A DNA stretch of 60,567 bases from Armatimonadetes bacterium 55-13 (GTDB taxonomy: Bacteria; Armatimonadota; Fimbriimonadia; Fimbriimonadales; Fimbriimonadaceae). The notes below the pieces were generated by a model. It worked only from the letters and a program-made list of their open reading frames with translations, was not told the DNA's origin and did no database searches. The stretch is from NCBI GenBank assembly GCA_001898035.1, contig MKRX01000009.1, positions 31,290 through 91,856 on the forward strand. The letters run 5' to 3'. Positions 8,828 through 17,029 of the stretch are shown here, piece by piece (the stretch's first letter is position 1; every line of letters starts with the position of its first letter). Position numbers and translations under genes: made by a program.

Positions 8828-9765
8828 CGGAGTGCAAGCTGCTCACGGTTAGCCAGAAACCAATCGTAAGCGCTGCGGATGCCCGACTCCAGCGAGATCT
8901 GTGGTCGCCACCCCATGCCAAATAGCCGAGTCACATCCATTGTCTTTTCCGGAAAGCCGTCCGGCATGGATGTATCCCATAGGATGGAGCCCTGATGACC
9001 AACGATTCGTTGAATGGTCTCAGCCAGTTCGCGAATTGAAACAGAAGCACCGGTCCCAACGTTAATGTGGCCTTCCACCCCGTCTTGTTGAAGCAGAAAG
9101 ACGCAGGCCCCGGCGACGTCATCGGAGTGAAGAAACTCGCGGCGAGGATTTCCCGATCCCCAACAGATTACGTCTGAATTTGGGAGGGCTTCATGAAACT
9201 TCCGAATCAGTGCCGGCAACACATGCGATGTCTTCAAATCGTAATTGTCGCGATCCCCAAAAACATTCGGGGGCATCACCGTATAGTAGTTCCTACCAAA
9301 CTGTCGACGAATGGAGTCGCAAAGATACAGACCGGCGATCTTGGCTATTGCATAAGGAGCGTTTGTTGGCTCTGGCTTTCCCGACAAAAGCGCTTCTTCT
9401 GGTATGGGTTGCGGCGTCTCTCTTGGATAAATGCAACTTGAGCCCAAGAATTGGAAGTGCGGCACGTCTGCCAGATGAGCGCCCCAGATGAGGTTGGACT
9501 CGATGATAAGGTTCTGACCGATGAAGTCTGCGGGATAAGTGTTGTTCGCATTGATCCCTCCGACCTTCGCTGCCGCTAAAATAACGGCTTGAGGCTTCTC
9601 GCTCGCCAAGAATCCGTACACGTCGGCTTGGTTCATTAGGTCAAGCTCCTGGCGTGTCTTCACCACGACATCTTGGTAGCCTTCATCCAGAAGGCGCTTG
9701 TGAATCGCCGATCCAACCAGCCCACGATGTCCGGCAAGAAAAATCTTATCGGTCTTCTTCAGCAC
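8824..9765 (-). CDS. fcl: GDP-L-fucose synthase (Fcl/WcaG)
   Basis: Converts GDP-4-keto-6-deoxy-mannose to GDP-L-fucose by epimerisation and NADPH reduction. The nucleotide-binding start is [15 protein letters not shown]. The SDR residues are SSCIYP and Y-A-I-A-K in [11 protein letters not shown]. The product is 313 aa if it begins at the GTG at 9765, which lies inside the gmd 3' end (20-base overlap); the longer open frame upstream reads through gmd and is not credible. Translational coupling with gmd is likely. Together the two genes form the complete route from GDP-mannose to GDP-fucose. The stop overlaps that of hrcA. Confidence 0.93.
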   Translation of the reverse strand: MLKKTDKIFLAGHRGLVGSAIHKRLLDEGYQDVVVKTRQELDLMNQADVYGFLASEKPQAVILAAAKVGGINANNTYPADFIGQNLIIESNLIWGAHLADVPHFQFLGSSCIYPRETPQPIPEEALLSGKPEPTNAPYAIAKIAGLYLCDSIRRQFGRNYYTVMPPNVFGDRDNYDLKTSHVLPALIRKFHEALPNSDVICWGSGNPRREFLHSDDVAGACVFLLQQDGVEGHINVGTGASVSIRELAETIQRIVGHQGSILWDTSMPDGFPEKTMDVTRLFGMGWRPQISLESGIRSAYDWFLANREQLALR

Positions 9766-10840
9766 TCTGATAAACCTTAAATCCTTGTTCCTTGACGAGA
9801 GCTTCTCGCCTTGCTGTGTCGAGGTCGGCAGCAACCATTTCCTTGACAAGTTCTTCCAAAGAAACCTTGGGTTTCCACCCAAGCACGGCATGGGCTTTGC
9901 TCGGATCTCCCAACAATGTTTCCACCTCCGTCGGGCGATAATACTGAGGATCCACCGCGACCAGCTCTTTCCCCGTCGCTTTATCTAAGCCAACTTCTTG
10001 AGCTTCGGTTCCCTTCCACTCCAGATCAATCCCGGCTTCTTTGAACGACAAAGTCGCAAATTCTCGGACCGAACGTTGGATCCCCGTCGCCACAACGTAA
10101 TCGCCAGGCTCCGGCTGTTGCAACATAAGCCACATCATTTCCACATAGTCTCGAGCGTGCCCCCAGTCGCGTAGTGCACTCAGATTGCCCAAAAACAGCT
10201 TGCTTTGGAGGCCCGTGGCTATTCGGGCGGCCGCACGTGTGATCTTGCGAGTCACAAAGGTTTCTCCTCGGAGTGGCGACTCGTGATTAAACAGAATGCC
10301 ATTGGAAGCGTGCATTCCATAGGCTTCGCGGTAATTCACTACAATCCAATAGCCGTACATCTTTGCCACCGCATAAGGGCTGCGAGGATAAAAGGGAGTG
10401 GTTTCCTTCTGCGGCACTTCCTGGACCAATCCATAGAGTTCACTGGTGGAGGCCTGGTAGAAGCGAACTTTCGATTCAAGTCCCAAGATTCGGACAGCCT
10501 CCAGCAATCGAAGGACGCCTACGCCATCGACTTCCGCGGTGTATTCGGGAGAATCAAAACTGACTTTAACGTGCGACTGCGCGCCGAGATTATATATTTC
10601 ATCCGGCTGAACCTTTTCAATCACTCGGATCAGCGAAGAACCATCCGTGAGATCGCCATAGTGAAGATAAAATGGGAGCCCTTGTTCATGGGTGTCATGG
10701 AAGAGATGATCGATACGTGCCGTATTGAACAGCGATGATCGCCTCTTGATTCCATGGACCTCATAACCCTTTCCAATCAAAAATTCGGCAAGGTACGCGC
10801 CATCCTGACCCGTAACGCCGGTAATCAATGCTTTTTTCAT
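9746..10840 (-). CDS. gmd: GDP-mannose 4,6-dehydratase
   Basis: First step of GDP-L-fucose synthesis. The Rossmann motif [18 protein letters not shown] and the following [18 protein letters not shown] are diagnostic of Gmd. The catalytic triad region shows STSELYG and Y-A-V-A-K in [29 protein letters not shown] is another family block. The length of 364 aa is normal. It is the first gene of gmd-fcl. A TAGATT-like box lies about 20 bases before the start, but no clear promoter or Shine-Dalgarno is visible. The fucose is probably for surface glycans, because a family 2 glycosyltransferase lies directly upstream. Confidence 0.95.
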   Translation of the reverse strand: MKKALITGVTGQDGAYLAEFLIGKGYEVHGIKRRSSLFNTARIDHLFHDTHEQGLPFYLHYGDLTDGSSLIRVIEKVQPDEIYNLGAQSHVKVSFDSPEYTAEVDGVGVLRLLEAVRILGLESKVRFYQASTSELYGLVQEVPQKETTPFYPRSPYAVAKMYGYWIVVNYREAYGMHASNGILFNHESPLRGETFVTRKITRAAARIATGLQSKLFLGNLSALRDWGHARDYVEMMWLMLQQPEPGDYVVATGIQRSVREFATLSFKEAGIDLEWKGTEAQEVGLDKATGKELVAVDPQYYRPTEVETLLGDPSKAHAVLGWKPKVSLEELVKEMVAADLDTARREALVKEQGFKVYQSAEEDR

Positions 10841-10899
10841 AAGATAGATACGCCTGCCTAATCTAGCAGATGTTGGTTATTGGCAAGTTAAAAGCCAGT

Positions 10900-11754
10900 C
10901 TACGTACGTCGAAGGATTTTCGGTAATCCAATGGTCCAGCGTAGGCCAAAACTCACGAACGTCGTGAAGAATCCAAGGATCGGTCCTTGGTGCTTTCTCC
11001 GAAGTCGCCACATAATGGGCCAACTCTCCGGAGTGTAGACGGAGGTCATCCTCTTTTTGAGCGCCTTAAACAACGGCCCCAGGTTCTTTCGTTTTGTCTC
11101 GTTAAAGTCCCGCTTGTTCACGATTCCTGCTTGAGGTACCAAGAGGAGTCGATAGCCCAGACGACGAGCTTGAAGCCATAAATCGTGGTCGCTCGCGTAG
11201 TGGGGGAACCTGCTTACATCCATAGATGCGCTCTCAAAGAGTGCGGATGGTATCAGAACACCTTGACCACCGGTGAGATCAATGGGAAACGGGTCCATTG
11301 GAGCATCGCCTGGGCTTGTCCAACGCCGAACCAGCTTTCCATACAAAAGCGGTCCCAGATCAGACTGGTCGCTATAGAGCAGTGAGACTGGTTGATCCCC
11401 AAGCTGAATATAGGCAGGTGAGCAGGCAATGGTCTTTTCGCCAGATTCAACTGCAAGGAGAAGACGGTTAACGGCGCCCTCTACAAAAGTGGTGTCGGCA
11501 TTGGTGAAAAGATAGAAATCGCACTTACCCTTCACGGCTTGGACGCCCGCGTCGATGCAGGCCGTCCAAAAGAAGTTTTCGGGTACGTCCAGTTCGGTAA
11601 CTCGGTGGGCAAGCTCAGCAGGCAAAGCGTCGCCGGCATTGGCGATTACGATTTCGAGATTCGGATATCCCTGTGCTTCCAAGGATTCAACGCACGCTGT
11701 CAGCAGCTCGACCTCGTTGTATGTCGGAATGATTGCGGCAATTCGAGGAGGCAT
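10900..11754 (-). CDS. Family 2 glycosyltransferase
   Basis: A 284-aa GT-A enzyme: RIAAIIPTYNEVELLTACVE at the N-terminus, EIVIANAGD, and the metal-binding FTNADTTF in the DxD position. A QGVLIPSALFE and SDHDLWLQARRLGYRL block follows, as in rhamnosyltransferase-like GT2 enzymes that build surface polysaccharide. The C-terminus is basic with one hydrophobic stretch (GPILGFFTTFVSFGL), suggesting membrane association. I use the ATG at 11754: the ten codons before it run into a terminator hairpin of the upstream chemoreceptor gene. Acceptor and sugar are unknown; adjacency to gmd-fcl makes fucose a reasonable guess. Confidence 0.85.
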   Translation of the reverse strand: MPPRIAAIIPTYNEVELLTACVESLEAQGYPNLEIVIANAGDALPAELAHRVTELDVPENFFWTACIDAGVQAVKGKCDFYLFTNADTTFVEGAVNRLLLAVESGEKTIACSPAYIQLGDQPVSLLYSDQSDLGPLLYGKLVRRWTSPGDAPMDPFPIDLTGGQGVLIPSALFESASMDVSRFPHYASDHDLWLQARRLGYRLLLVPQAGIVNKRDFNETKRKNLGPLFKALKKRMTSVYTPESWPIMWRLRRKHQGPILGFFTTFVSFGLRWTIGLPKILRRT

Positions 11755-11770
11755 TGACCGGTATAGCTTA

Positions 11771-11801
11771 CCGGTAGCCGTCAAGAACTTGCGGCTACCG
11801 G
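11771..11801. terminator. Hairpin after chemoreceptor gene
   Basis: Perfect 10-bp stem CCGGTAGCCG / CGGCTACCGG (11771-11780, 11792-11801) with an 11-base loop, lying 28 bases after the chemoreceptor stop. It overlaps only the unneeded N-terminal extension of the glycosyltransferase and so helps to fix that start. Confidence 0.65.
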
Positions 11802-11829
11802 CTGGGATGGAGCAAGAAGCTCCCTCGAA

Positions 11830-13764
11830 TCAAGCGGCTTTGTGAGTGTCTCTAGCCGAGCCATTGACGACAGTCAATTCCTGTTGGGACCTGACTTTGA
11901 ACTTCGACGCCATGTCGTTCAGCTCTTCTGCCATTGCATTGACCTGCTGTGTCGTTGAAACAACCTGTTCCACGTTAGCTGTCTGCTCTTCCGTAGCCGC
12001 CGAGACTTCCTCGGCAGCGGCGGCGTTTTCTTCGCTAAAGGCGGAAACCGCTTCAATGCTGTGGCTAACTTGACTCGACACCGCACTCATTCGTTCGGTG
12101 AGAGCTTCGGTCTGTCGAGCAATCTCATTCAGCGATGCAATTCCTCCCCTTATGCCAGAAACCTGGTGAGATACCTTCTCCGTGGAATCCACAACTTTGG
12201 CGATTTTCACGGCTGCCTCATTGACCGCGGATTGAATATTTTCAAGCGACACCCCGGCATCCGCAACCATTTGGCTCCCAGACGCGACCGCCGCACTCCC
12301 ATCGTCCATCGCCGACACCGCTTGGGCGACCCGGTTTTGAATTTCGTTCACCAAATTCGTAATATCTTTGGTCTGGTCGCTGGATCGTTCTGCCAGCTTT
12401 CGCACTTCGTCAGCGACGACTGCGAAGCCCTTGCCATGCTCTCCCGCTCTCGCCGCCTCGATGGCAGCATTCAGCGCAAGCAAGTTTGTTTGCGAAGCAA
12501 TATCCTCGATGGCTTCGACAATCGTGCCGATCCTTTGAGAGGCGTTCCCAAGTTCGCGAATGGCGTCCGCCGTCGATCCCGCGGCCGTCTCGATACTCGA
12601 CATAGCGGTAATGCAAGATGAAACGCTTGCGCTTCCCTGCTCGGCTGCGGCAACCACTCTTTCGGCTGCCTGCAGTGTTTCCGCGGCGTTTTGAGATGTG
12701 CTATTCATAGCATCGGTGATCGCCTCAATCGAGCGATCGGCATCCGTGACTAGTGCCGCCGTCTGCCGCGCGTCTTGCGCGACTTGGCTCACCGAATTGC
12801 CCAAATCATTGATTGCTTGGGCGGTTTCGCTCATGCTCTCCGCCGTCTTGCTTGAGCCCATGGCAACTTGCTCGATCGTGGATGCAATTTGCGTGGTCGC
12901 AAGGCCAACTTCATCTGCCGCTCGCGCAAGGTCACCAGCCGCCATTCGCGTGTGTTCTGCCATCGAACGAACGGAGGCATTGAGGTTTTCAAGGCTGTCC
13001 AGCGATTGATTCAACTGACCGCCCATCTTTGCCAACTCATCTTTGCCAGGCAGCTGAACTCGCTGTGTAAGGTCCCCTTCGGCAACTCGCCCCAACACAT
13101 CCACCGCTGCGCCCAAGGGCTTAACCACGCTCCGCGTTAGCGCAAAAGCTAACCCCGCGCCAATTCCCACCGCCAGAAGCCCAATAAGATATGACAGGCG
13201 CGTTGAGTTCTTCTTGACGATCTGAGCATTCCCATATTCTTCTTTTGCAACATCGAGTTGCACTTGAACAAGCTCGGAGAGTTTTTCAGAAATTGGATCG
13301 ATAGCTGGATAGAGGTCCGTGGCGCAGAATTTTGCCAACGCTCCTCTATCTTTGTTCACCATCATTGCCCGTGCCTTCGAAGTCGCCTGATCTCCGGATT
13401 GAAGCAACGGTTCAAGCTCGCTGACAAGCTTGGTTTCTTCGGGAACAAGCTTCGTCGCCGTATAAGCCTTCCACTCTTTCCCAATAATCTGTTCAGCGTC
13501 GTCGTAGTTCTTGATGCCTTGCTCAAAAGTGAGCGATCCGTTGCGAGTCTTGTGACTTGTGTCAACAATATTGACCGCATAAGCGTCGGCCACTTTCTTC
13601 AGGCTATTGAGTGGAACGACACGGTCGTTGTAGACGGTTTCCAGGCCCGCCTCCACACTTTCAAGCGCTTTGATGCCAAATCCAGCCACCACAAGGGTAC
13701 AGACCAGACAGGCCCCAAACCCGGTCGAAAGGCGGGTGCCCACCCGCCAGTTTGAAAGGTTCAT
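11830..13764 (-). CDS. Methyl-accepting chemotaxis protein
   Basis: A 644-aa transmembrane chemoreceptor. TM1 is at about residues 11-33. The periplasmic part (about 35-190) resembles the four-helix-bundle 4HB_MCP domain. TM2 ([20 protein letters not shown]) is near 190-210 and is followed by HAMP ([20 protein letters not shown]). The signalling hairpin tip is intact: [20 protein letters not shown] then [17 protein letters not shown]. It couples to CheA/CheW, neither of which is nearby. GGGGAAG before the ATG and TAAAAT at 13781-13786 give a leadered transcript. No C-terminal CheR-docking pentapeptide is visible. Confidence 0.95.
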   Translation of the reverse strand: MNLSNWRVGTRLSTGFGACLVCTLVVAGFGIKALESVEAGLETVYNDRVVPLNSLKKVADAYAVNIVDTSHKTRNGSLTFEQGIKNYDDAEQIIGKEWKAYTATKLVPEETKLVSELEPLLQSGDQATSKARAMMVNKDRGALAKFCATDLYPAIDPISEKLSELVQVQLDVAKEEYGNAQIVKKNSTRLSYLIGLLAVGIGAGLAFALTRSVVKPLGAAVDVLGRVAEGDLTQRVQLPGKDELAKMGGQLNQSLDSLENLNASVRSMAEHTRMAAGDLARAADEVGLATTQIASTIEQVAMGSSKTAESMSETAQAINDLGNSVSQVAQDARQTAALVTDADRSIEAITDAMNSTSQNAAETLQAAERVVAAAEQGSASVSSCITAMSSIETAAGSTADAIRELGNASQRIGTIVEAIEDIASQTNLLALNAAIEAARAGEHGKGFAVVADEVRKLAERSSDQTKDITNLVNEIQNRVAQAVSAMDDGSAAVASGSQMVADAGVSLENIQSAVNEAAVKIAKVVDSTEKVSHQVSGIRGGIASLNEIARQTEALTERMSAVSSQVSHSIEAVSAFSEENAAAAEEVSAATEEQTANVEQVVSTTQQVNAMAEELNDMASKFKVRSQQELTVVNGSARDTHKAA

Positions 13765-13780
13765 TTCTCTTCCCCAACCA

Positions 13781-13786
13781 ATTTTA
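13781..13786 (-). promoter_or_regulatory. Candidate -10 of the chemoreceptor gene
   Basis: TAAAAT on the minus strand, 16 bases before the ATG at 13764, with a GGGGAAG Shine-Dalgarno between. The rest of the 133-base gap up to the ATP-grasp gene shows nothing recognisable. Confidence 0.4.
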
Positions 13787-13897
13787 TTGCTCTAGCCAGA
13801 ATGCTGGCGAGCAAAGAGAATAGTTGGCGAAGAATATTCTTACCTACACCCTTCTTTATGAAATAGACCGGAAATAGTTACGCGCTTTAGTCAAATT

Positions 13898-15055
13898 TTA
13901 GAAGTTGGTTACTGAAGCGGGCACCTGTGAGTTTCGTAATCCCCATTTCTTATCCAACATTGCCTCAAAGTGCCGGTCGAGCTCAGGATCGTCAGTGGGC
14001 CTATCAATGTAGTACTTTTGCAAATACTCACTATTAAGATCGCGCATCGTCTCCTGCGGATACAGTACTGCAATTTTATTTAATTCTTCCACTCCAGGAT
14101 CAATCACCTGCTTTGCCAAACTTTGGGTGAGCGCCTTAACAACATCAAGTCCAAAATAGCTTCCCAAGTGCATGAAAGTTCCGAGGCGGAAATTGATTTC
14201 AATAAAGTAGGCGGGCCCGGTTCCTTCTTCTTCGACCATAAACTGAACGGAGGCGATACCGTTCAAGCCACACAATTGTGTGAGCTTATAGGTGGCTGCT
14301 GCCATCTCTGGGTGGTTGATCGATCTGACCACGGTCGAGGGCCCCAAGGGAGCTGGATGGACGACCATGCGGTCAAAACTAATGCCAGCTTTGTACTCGC
14401 CATCAAGGGCGGCAACGTGGTGATTCGCGGGACGACCCTGGATGTATTTCTGAAGGCACCACCGTTCGCGATTTCCAGGTTTCAGTCGGCTGTGCAAGGC
14501 ACTTAGCAACTGGTCTTCTGTATGACAGACGGCAATGCCAGCGCCAGCCCATCCGGTGTCTGGCTTGATGATTACAGGATATCCTTGCTCTGCGACAAAG
14601 GATTCGGCATCGCCCAAACAGATCACCTCGATCTGAGGAGGAATCCTCACACCCAAGGCATCCAATTCGTTGAGAAGCAGATATTTGCTATCTAGCAGAT
14701 GCGGCTTTAAGGGATCGGAAATCGATTGACGAATGACCGCGATGGAACGCTCACTGGCCTGCGGTAACCGGCCTAGTTGAAAAAGATTCCAGATTTCATG
14801 GAGAGCGTAGGTCGCGTTATCACTTCCGGAGAAAATGAAATCAGGACTCCACGCTTCGACGGCGTTGAGGATATCCCGCATCGTCTCCAATTCAGAATGC
14901 GGGTCTACGAAGAATAGCCGGTCAATATGCTTCGATTTAGAGGCCGCGAATCCCCGGCGCGTCACGGTTGCCACATCCCAACCGTTGCGCTTCAACGCGA
15001 CAGGCAGACGGGCAGGACCTTGCCAGTCCGCTAAAGCTATGATTAGACCACGCAT
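13898..15055 (-). CDS. ATP-grasp family ligase
   Basis: A 385-aa ATP-grasp enzyme. The N-terminal pre-ATP domain begins MRGLIIALADWQGPARLPVA. The ATP-binding lysine and glycine loop are in YPVIIKPDTGWAGAGIAV, and the Mg-binding block is FIEINFRLGTFMHLG (E and N ligands). Such enzymes join a carboxylate to an amine through an acyl phosphate; the overall layout recalls carbamoyl-phosphate-synthase-like ligases and peptide ligases. The substrate cannot be told. A good Shine-Dalgarno (GGAGG, six bases before ATG) lies in the 24-base gap after nuoI, so it is probably the third gene of the nuoB-nuoI operon, although a role in respiration is not expected. Confidence 0.8.
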   Translation of the reverse strand: MRGLIIALADWQGPARLPVALKRNGWDVATVTRRGFAASKSKHIDRLFFVDPHSELETMRDILNAVEAWSPDFIFSGSDNATYALHEIWNLFQLGRLPQASERSIAVIRQSISDPLKPHLLDSKYLLLNELDALGVRIPPQIEVICLGDAESFVAEQGYPVIIKPDTGWAGAGIAVCHTEDQLLSALHSRLKPGNRERWCLQKYIQGRPANHHVAALDGEYKAGISFDRMVVHPAPLGPSTVVRSINHPEMAAATYKLTQLCGLNGIASVQFMVEEEGTGPAYFIEINFRLGTFMHLGSYFGLDVVKALTQSLAKQVIDPGVEELNKIAVLYPQETMRDLNSEYLQKYYIDRPTDDPELDRHFEAMLDKKWGLRNSQVPASVTNF

Positions 15056-15079
15056 CGTTGCCCTCCAACTAAGGATTTA

Positions 15080-15589
15080 TTAGCCTTGAAATACGGGGGC
15101 GGGCTCGGTTGCGTAGTGACCCTTGAAGGGTTCGTCGGATTGACCGGGATACTCTTCCAAGAGGCGTTCCTTGGTATAAATGAAGTCTTCTCGCTTGTAA
15201 TCCGCTAACTCAAAGTTCTTTCTCAGGACGATGGCTCCAGTAGGACAGGCTTCCTGGCAGTAACCACAGAAAATACAGCGGATCATATTGATCTCATACC
15301 GAACCGCGTAACGCTCGCCTGGCGAATATCGTTCCGTATCCGTATTCTCCTTCGCCTCTACATAAATACATCGAGCGGGGCAGGCCCCTGCACAGAGGGA
15401 ACAGCCGATACACCGCTCGAGCCCACTATCGTATCGAGTCAGAAAGTGGCGCCACCGGGTGCGAGGATATTGTTCCCGGATTTGCTCCGGGTACATCACA
15501 GTTACCTTCTTGTGCTTGAGTCGACGGGCCGTGATACCAAATCCGGCGAGAATGGGTTTGACGACGCCCTTGACGAGATTGACGCTCAC
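15080..15589 (-). CDS. nuoI: NADH-quinone oxidoreductase subunit I
   Basis: The 169-aa complex I subunit that carries iron-sulfur clusters N6a and N6b between NuoG and NuoB. Two CxxCxxCxxxCP motifs are visible: [12 protein letters not shown] and [12 protein letters not shown]. The start is a GTG at 15589 whose GTGA overlaps the nuoB stop by four bases, indicating translational coupling. It has the usual N-terminal amphipathic part ([12 protein letters not shown]) for membrane contact. The rest of the nuo operon is not in the window. Confidence 0.95.
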   Translation of the reverse strand: MSVNLVKGVVKPILAGFGITARRLKHKKVTVMYPEQIREQYPRTRWRHFLTRYDSGLERCIGCSLCAGACPARCIYVEAKENTDTERYSPGERYAVRYEINMIRCIFCGYCQEACPTGAIVLRKNFELADYKREDFIYTKERLLEEYPGQSDEPFKGHYATEPAPVFQG

Positions 15590-16170
15590 GCCTTCACCTC
15601 TTCTTGAGTCCGAGGACCAGTCAGTCCTTCAACGAGTCGTAGTTCTTTCCAAGTTCCGGCCTTGTTCTTCTTGATCTTCTCCTGAAGTTTCAGGACAGCG
15701 TAGATGAGCGCATCGGGCGATGGCGGACAGCCTGGCACGTAGACATCTACCGGCACCACTTGGTCAGCCCCTTGGACAATAGCGTAGTTGTTATAAACGC
15801 CTCCTGAAGAAGCACATGCACCCATAGAGATCACCCACTTGGGCTCCGGCATCTGGTCATAAATTTGCCGAAGGACGGGGGCCATCTTCTTACTAAGTCG
15901 ACCGGCAATGATCATCACATCGGCCTGACGTGGGGTCGCACGGAAAGCCTCTGAACCAAACCTCGCGAGGTCAAATCGGGAAGCCACCGTCGCCATCATC
16001 TCGATGGCGCAGCAAGCCAAACCAAATGTCAGCGGCCAAAGAGCATTAGCTCGGGCTTGACTCAGGAGAGTGTCTACCGTCGTAAGAACGACACTACCTC
16101 CCTTCTGGACATCTCCGAGAACGGGGGTGGAGCTGTCATGTAGCACTACGGTTTCTACTCTCTTTGGCAT
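15586..16170 (-). CDS. nuoB: NADH-quinone oxidoreductase subunit B
   Basis: The 194-aa complex I subunit that carries cluster N2 next to the quinone site. Cysteine ligands are visible in [24 protein letters not shown] and [12 protein letters not shown] place the start at the ATG at 16170, preceded by a GAGAAGAG stretch and TAGAAT at 16184-16189; the 47-codon extension upstream has no family counterpart. nuoB and nuoI are adjacent here without nuoA, C, D, E, F, G or H, so the complex I genes are split in this genome. Menaquinone from the mqn pathway is the likely acceptor. Confidence 0.95.
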   Translation of the reverse strand: MPKRVETVVLHDSSTPVLGDVQKGGSVVLTTVDTLLSQARANALWPLTFGLACCAIEMMATVASRFDLARFGSEAFRATPRQADVMIIAGRLSKKMAPVLRQIYDQMPEPKWVISMGACASSGGVYNNYAIVQGADQVVPVDVYVPGCPPSPDALIYAVLKLQEKIKKNKAGTWKELRLVEGLTGPRTQEEVKA

Positions 16171-16262
16171 GATCTCTTCTCTGATTCTACCGAACTCGAA
16201 TCGGATTATTTCTAAGTAGCTTTGACGAATTCGATCACGGCAAAGCCTCTTCTCGAAAATAC

Positions 16263-16302
16263 GAATGCCCTCGGTGGCCCATTCGGACCCCAGAGGGCAT
16301 TC
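16263..16302. terminator. Long hairpin after the CHRD gene
   Basis: Perfect 10-bp outer stem GAATGCCCTC / GAGGGCATTC (16263-16272, 16293-16302) with an inner GGTCC/GGGCC stem. It lies between the CHRD/PEP-CTERM gene and nuoB on the minus strand and probably separates the two transcripts. Confidence 0.65.
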
Positions 16303-16330
16303 CTGCTCCATCCTTCAGAAATTCAACGAA

Positions 16331-16840
16331 TCAAAACTTGCGACGACGGCGAAGGACCAGATTTGCAATCCCTACACCACAGATCGCCAAAACCGCAGGC
16401 TCCGGCACCGGTGCGATTTGGCCACGAATCTCTCCCGAAGGAAAGCCCGCTGTATGAACGTTGAAGTAACCATTCCGGGCATCTAGCAAGCTCTTGAGGC
16501 TGGCAAACGACGCTGCGTCCGACAAGGTCTTTGTGAAATTAACGGTGGAACCAGAGATTCCGGTTGTTCCAATATCTAAAACGACCGGCCCATTTGAGCC
16601 ATACGGTGCGTTGTGAATATGAAATGCAGCCGGTGCTCCACCCAGGAAAAATATTACGCCGGCCCCATTGGCGGTCAATAAAGTGTCGTCAAGCGTCAGT
16701 TGAATGACGCCAACGGCTTGCGAAGGGGTCGATGGCACTTCCTGAAATCCGTTCAGTGCCGAAGTGTATAAATAGGTATTCGCGTTGGCGAACGGCATAA
16801 CCGCAAGCAACGCAACACCAGCTATTAGCTTTCTCCACAT
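16331..16840 (-). CDS. CHRD-domain protein with PEP-CTERM anchor
   Basis: The 169-aa product starts at the ATG at 16840, with GAGGAG seven bases upstream; the 26 codons before it are not supported. It has a signal peptide (MWRKLIAGVALLAVMPFANA), then a CHRD domain recognisable by LNGFQEVPSTPSQAVGVIQL, AAFHIHNAP and GYFNVHTAGFPSGEIRGQI. It ends with a PEP-CTERM sorting signal: VPEP, a hydrophobic helix and RRRRK. Exosortase would cleave this tag and pass the protein to the cell surface; exosortase itself is not in the window. CHRD domains are found in chordin and in surface proteins of unclear role. Confidence 0.9.
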   Translation of the reverse strand: MWRKLIAGVALLAVMPFANANTYLYTSALNGFQEVPSTPSQAVGVIQLTLDDTLLTANGAGVIFFLGGAPAAFHIHNAPYGSNGPVVLDIGTTGISGSTVNFTKTLSDAASFASLKSLLDARNGYFNVHTAGFPSGEIRGQIAPVPEPAVLAICGVGIANLVLRRRRKF

Positions 16841-17016
16841 GGATGCTCTCCTCAAAAAACAAAGCCAACGACGGCTTTGCCCTAGGCTCGCCGACGCTGG
16901 CATATTTAATGTACTCAACTTGTCCCGATAGTGTTCGGTTTATTGGGACCTTGACCCAGCAAATTTTCTTGGTGCGGCGATCATTCGAAAAGCCCTAGGG
17001 TAGTGAATCGAGGCGG

Positions 17017-17022
17017 TACACT
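17017..17022 (+). promoter_or_regulatory. Candidate -10 box for leaderless mfd
   Basis: TACACT ends seven bases before the ATG at 17030, with no Shine-Dalgarno between. This also argues against the GTG at 17003 as start. Confidence 0.5.
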
Positions 17023-17029
17023 TCTGGCA

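Noticed and set aside
9766-9891. N-terminal extension of fcl
   Set aside because: It would be read out of frame through the 3' end of gmd; GTG 9765 aligns with the family N-terminus.
12061-12621. 186-codon plus-strand frame inside the chemoreceptor gene
   Set aside because: The minus strand encodes the highly conserved signalling tip of the receptor; the plus frame is a shadow.
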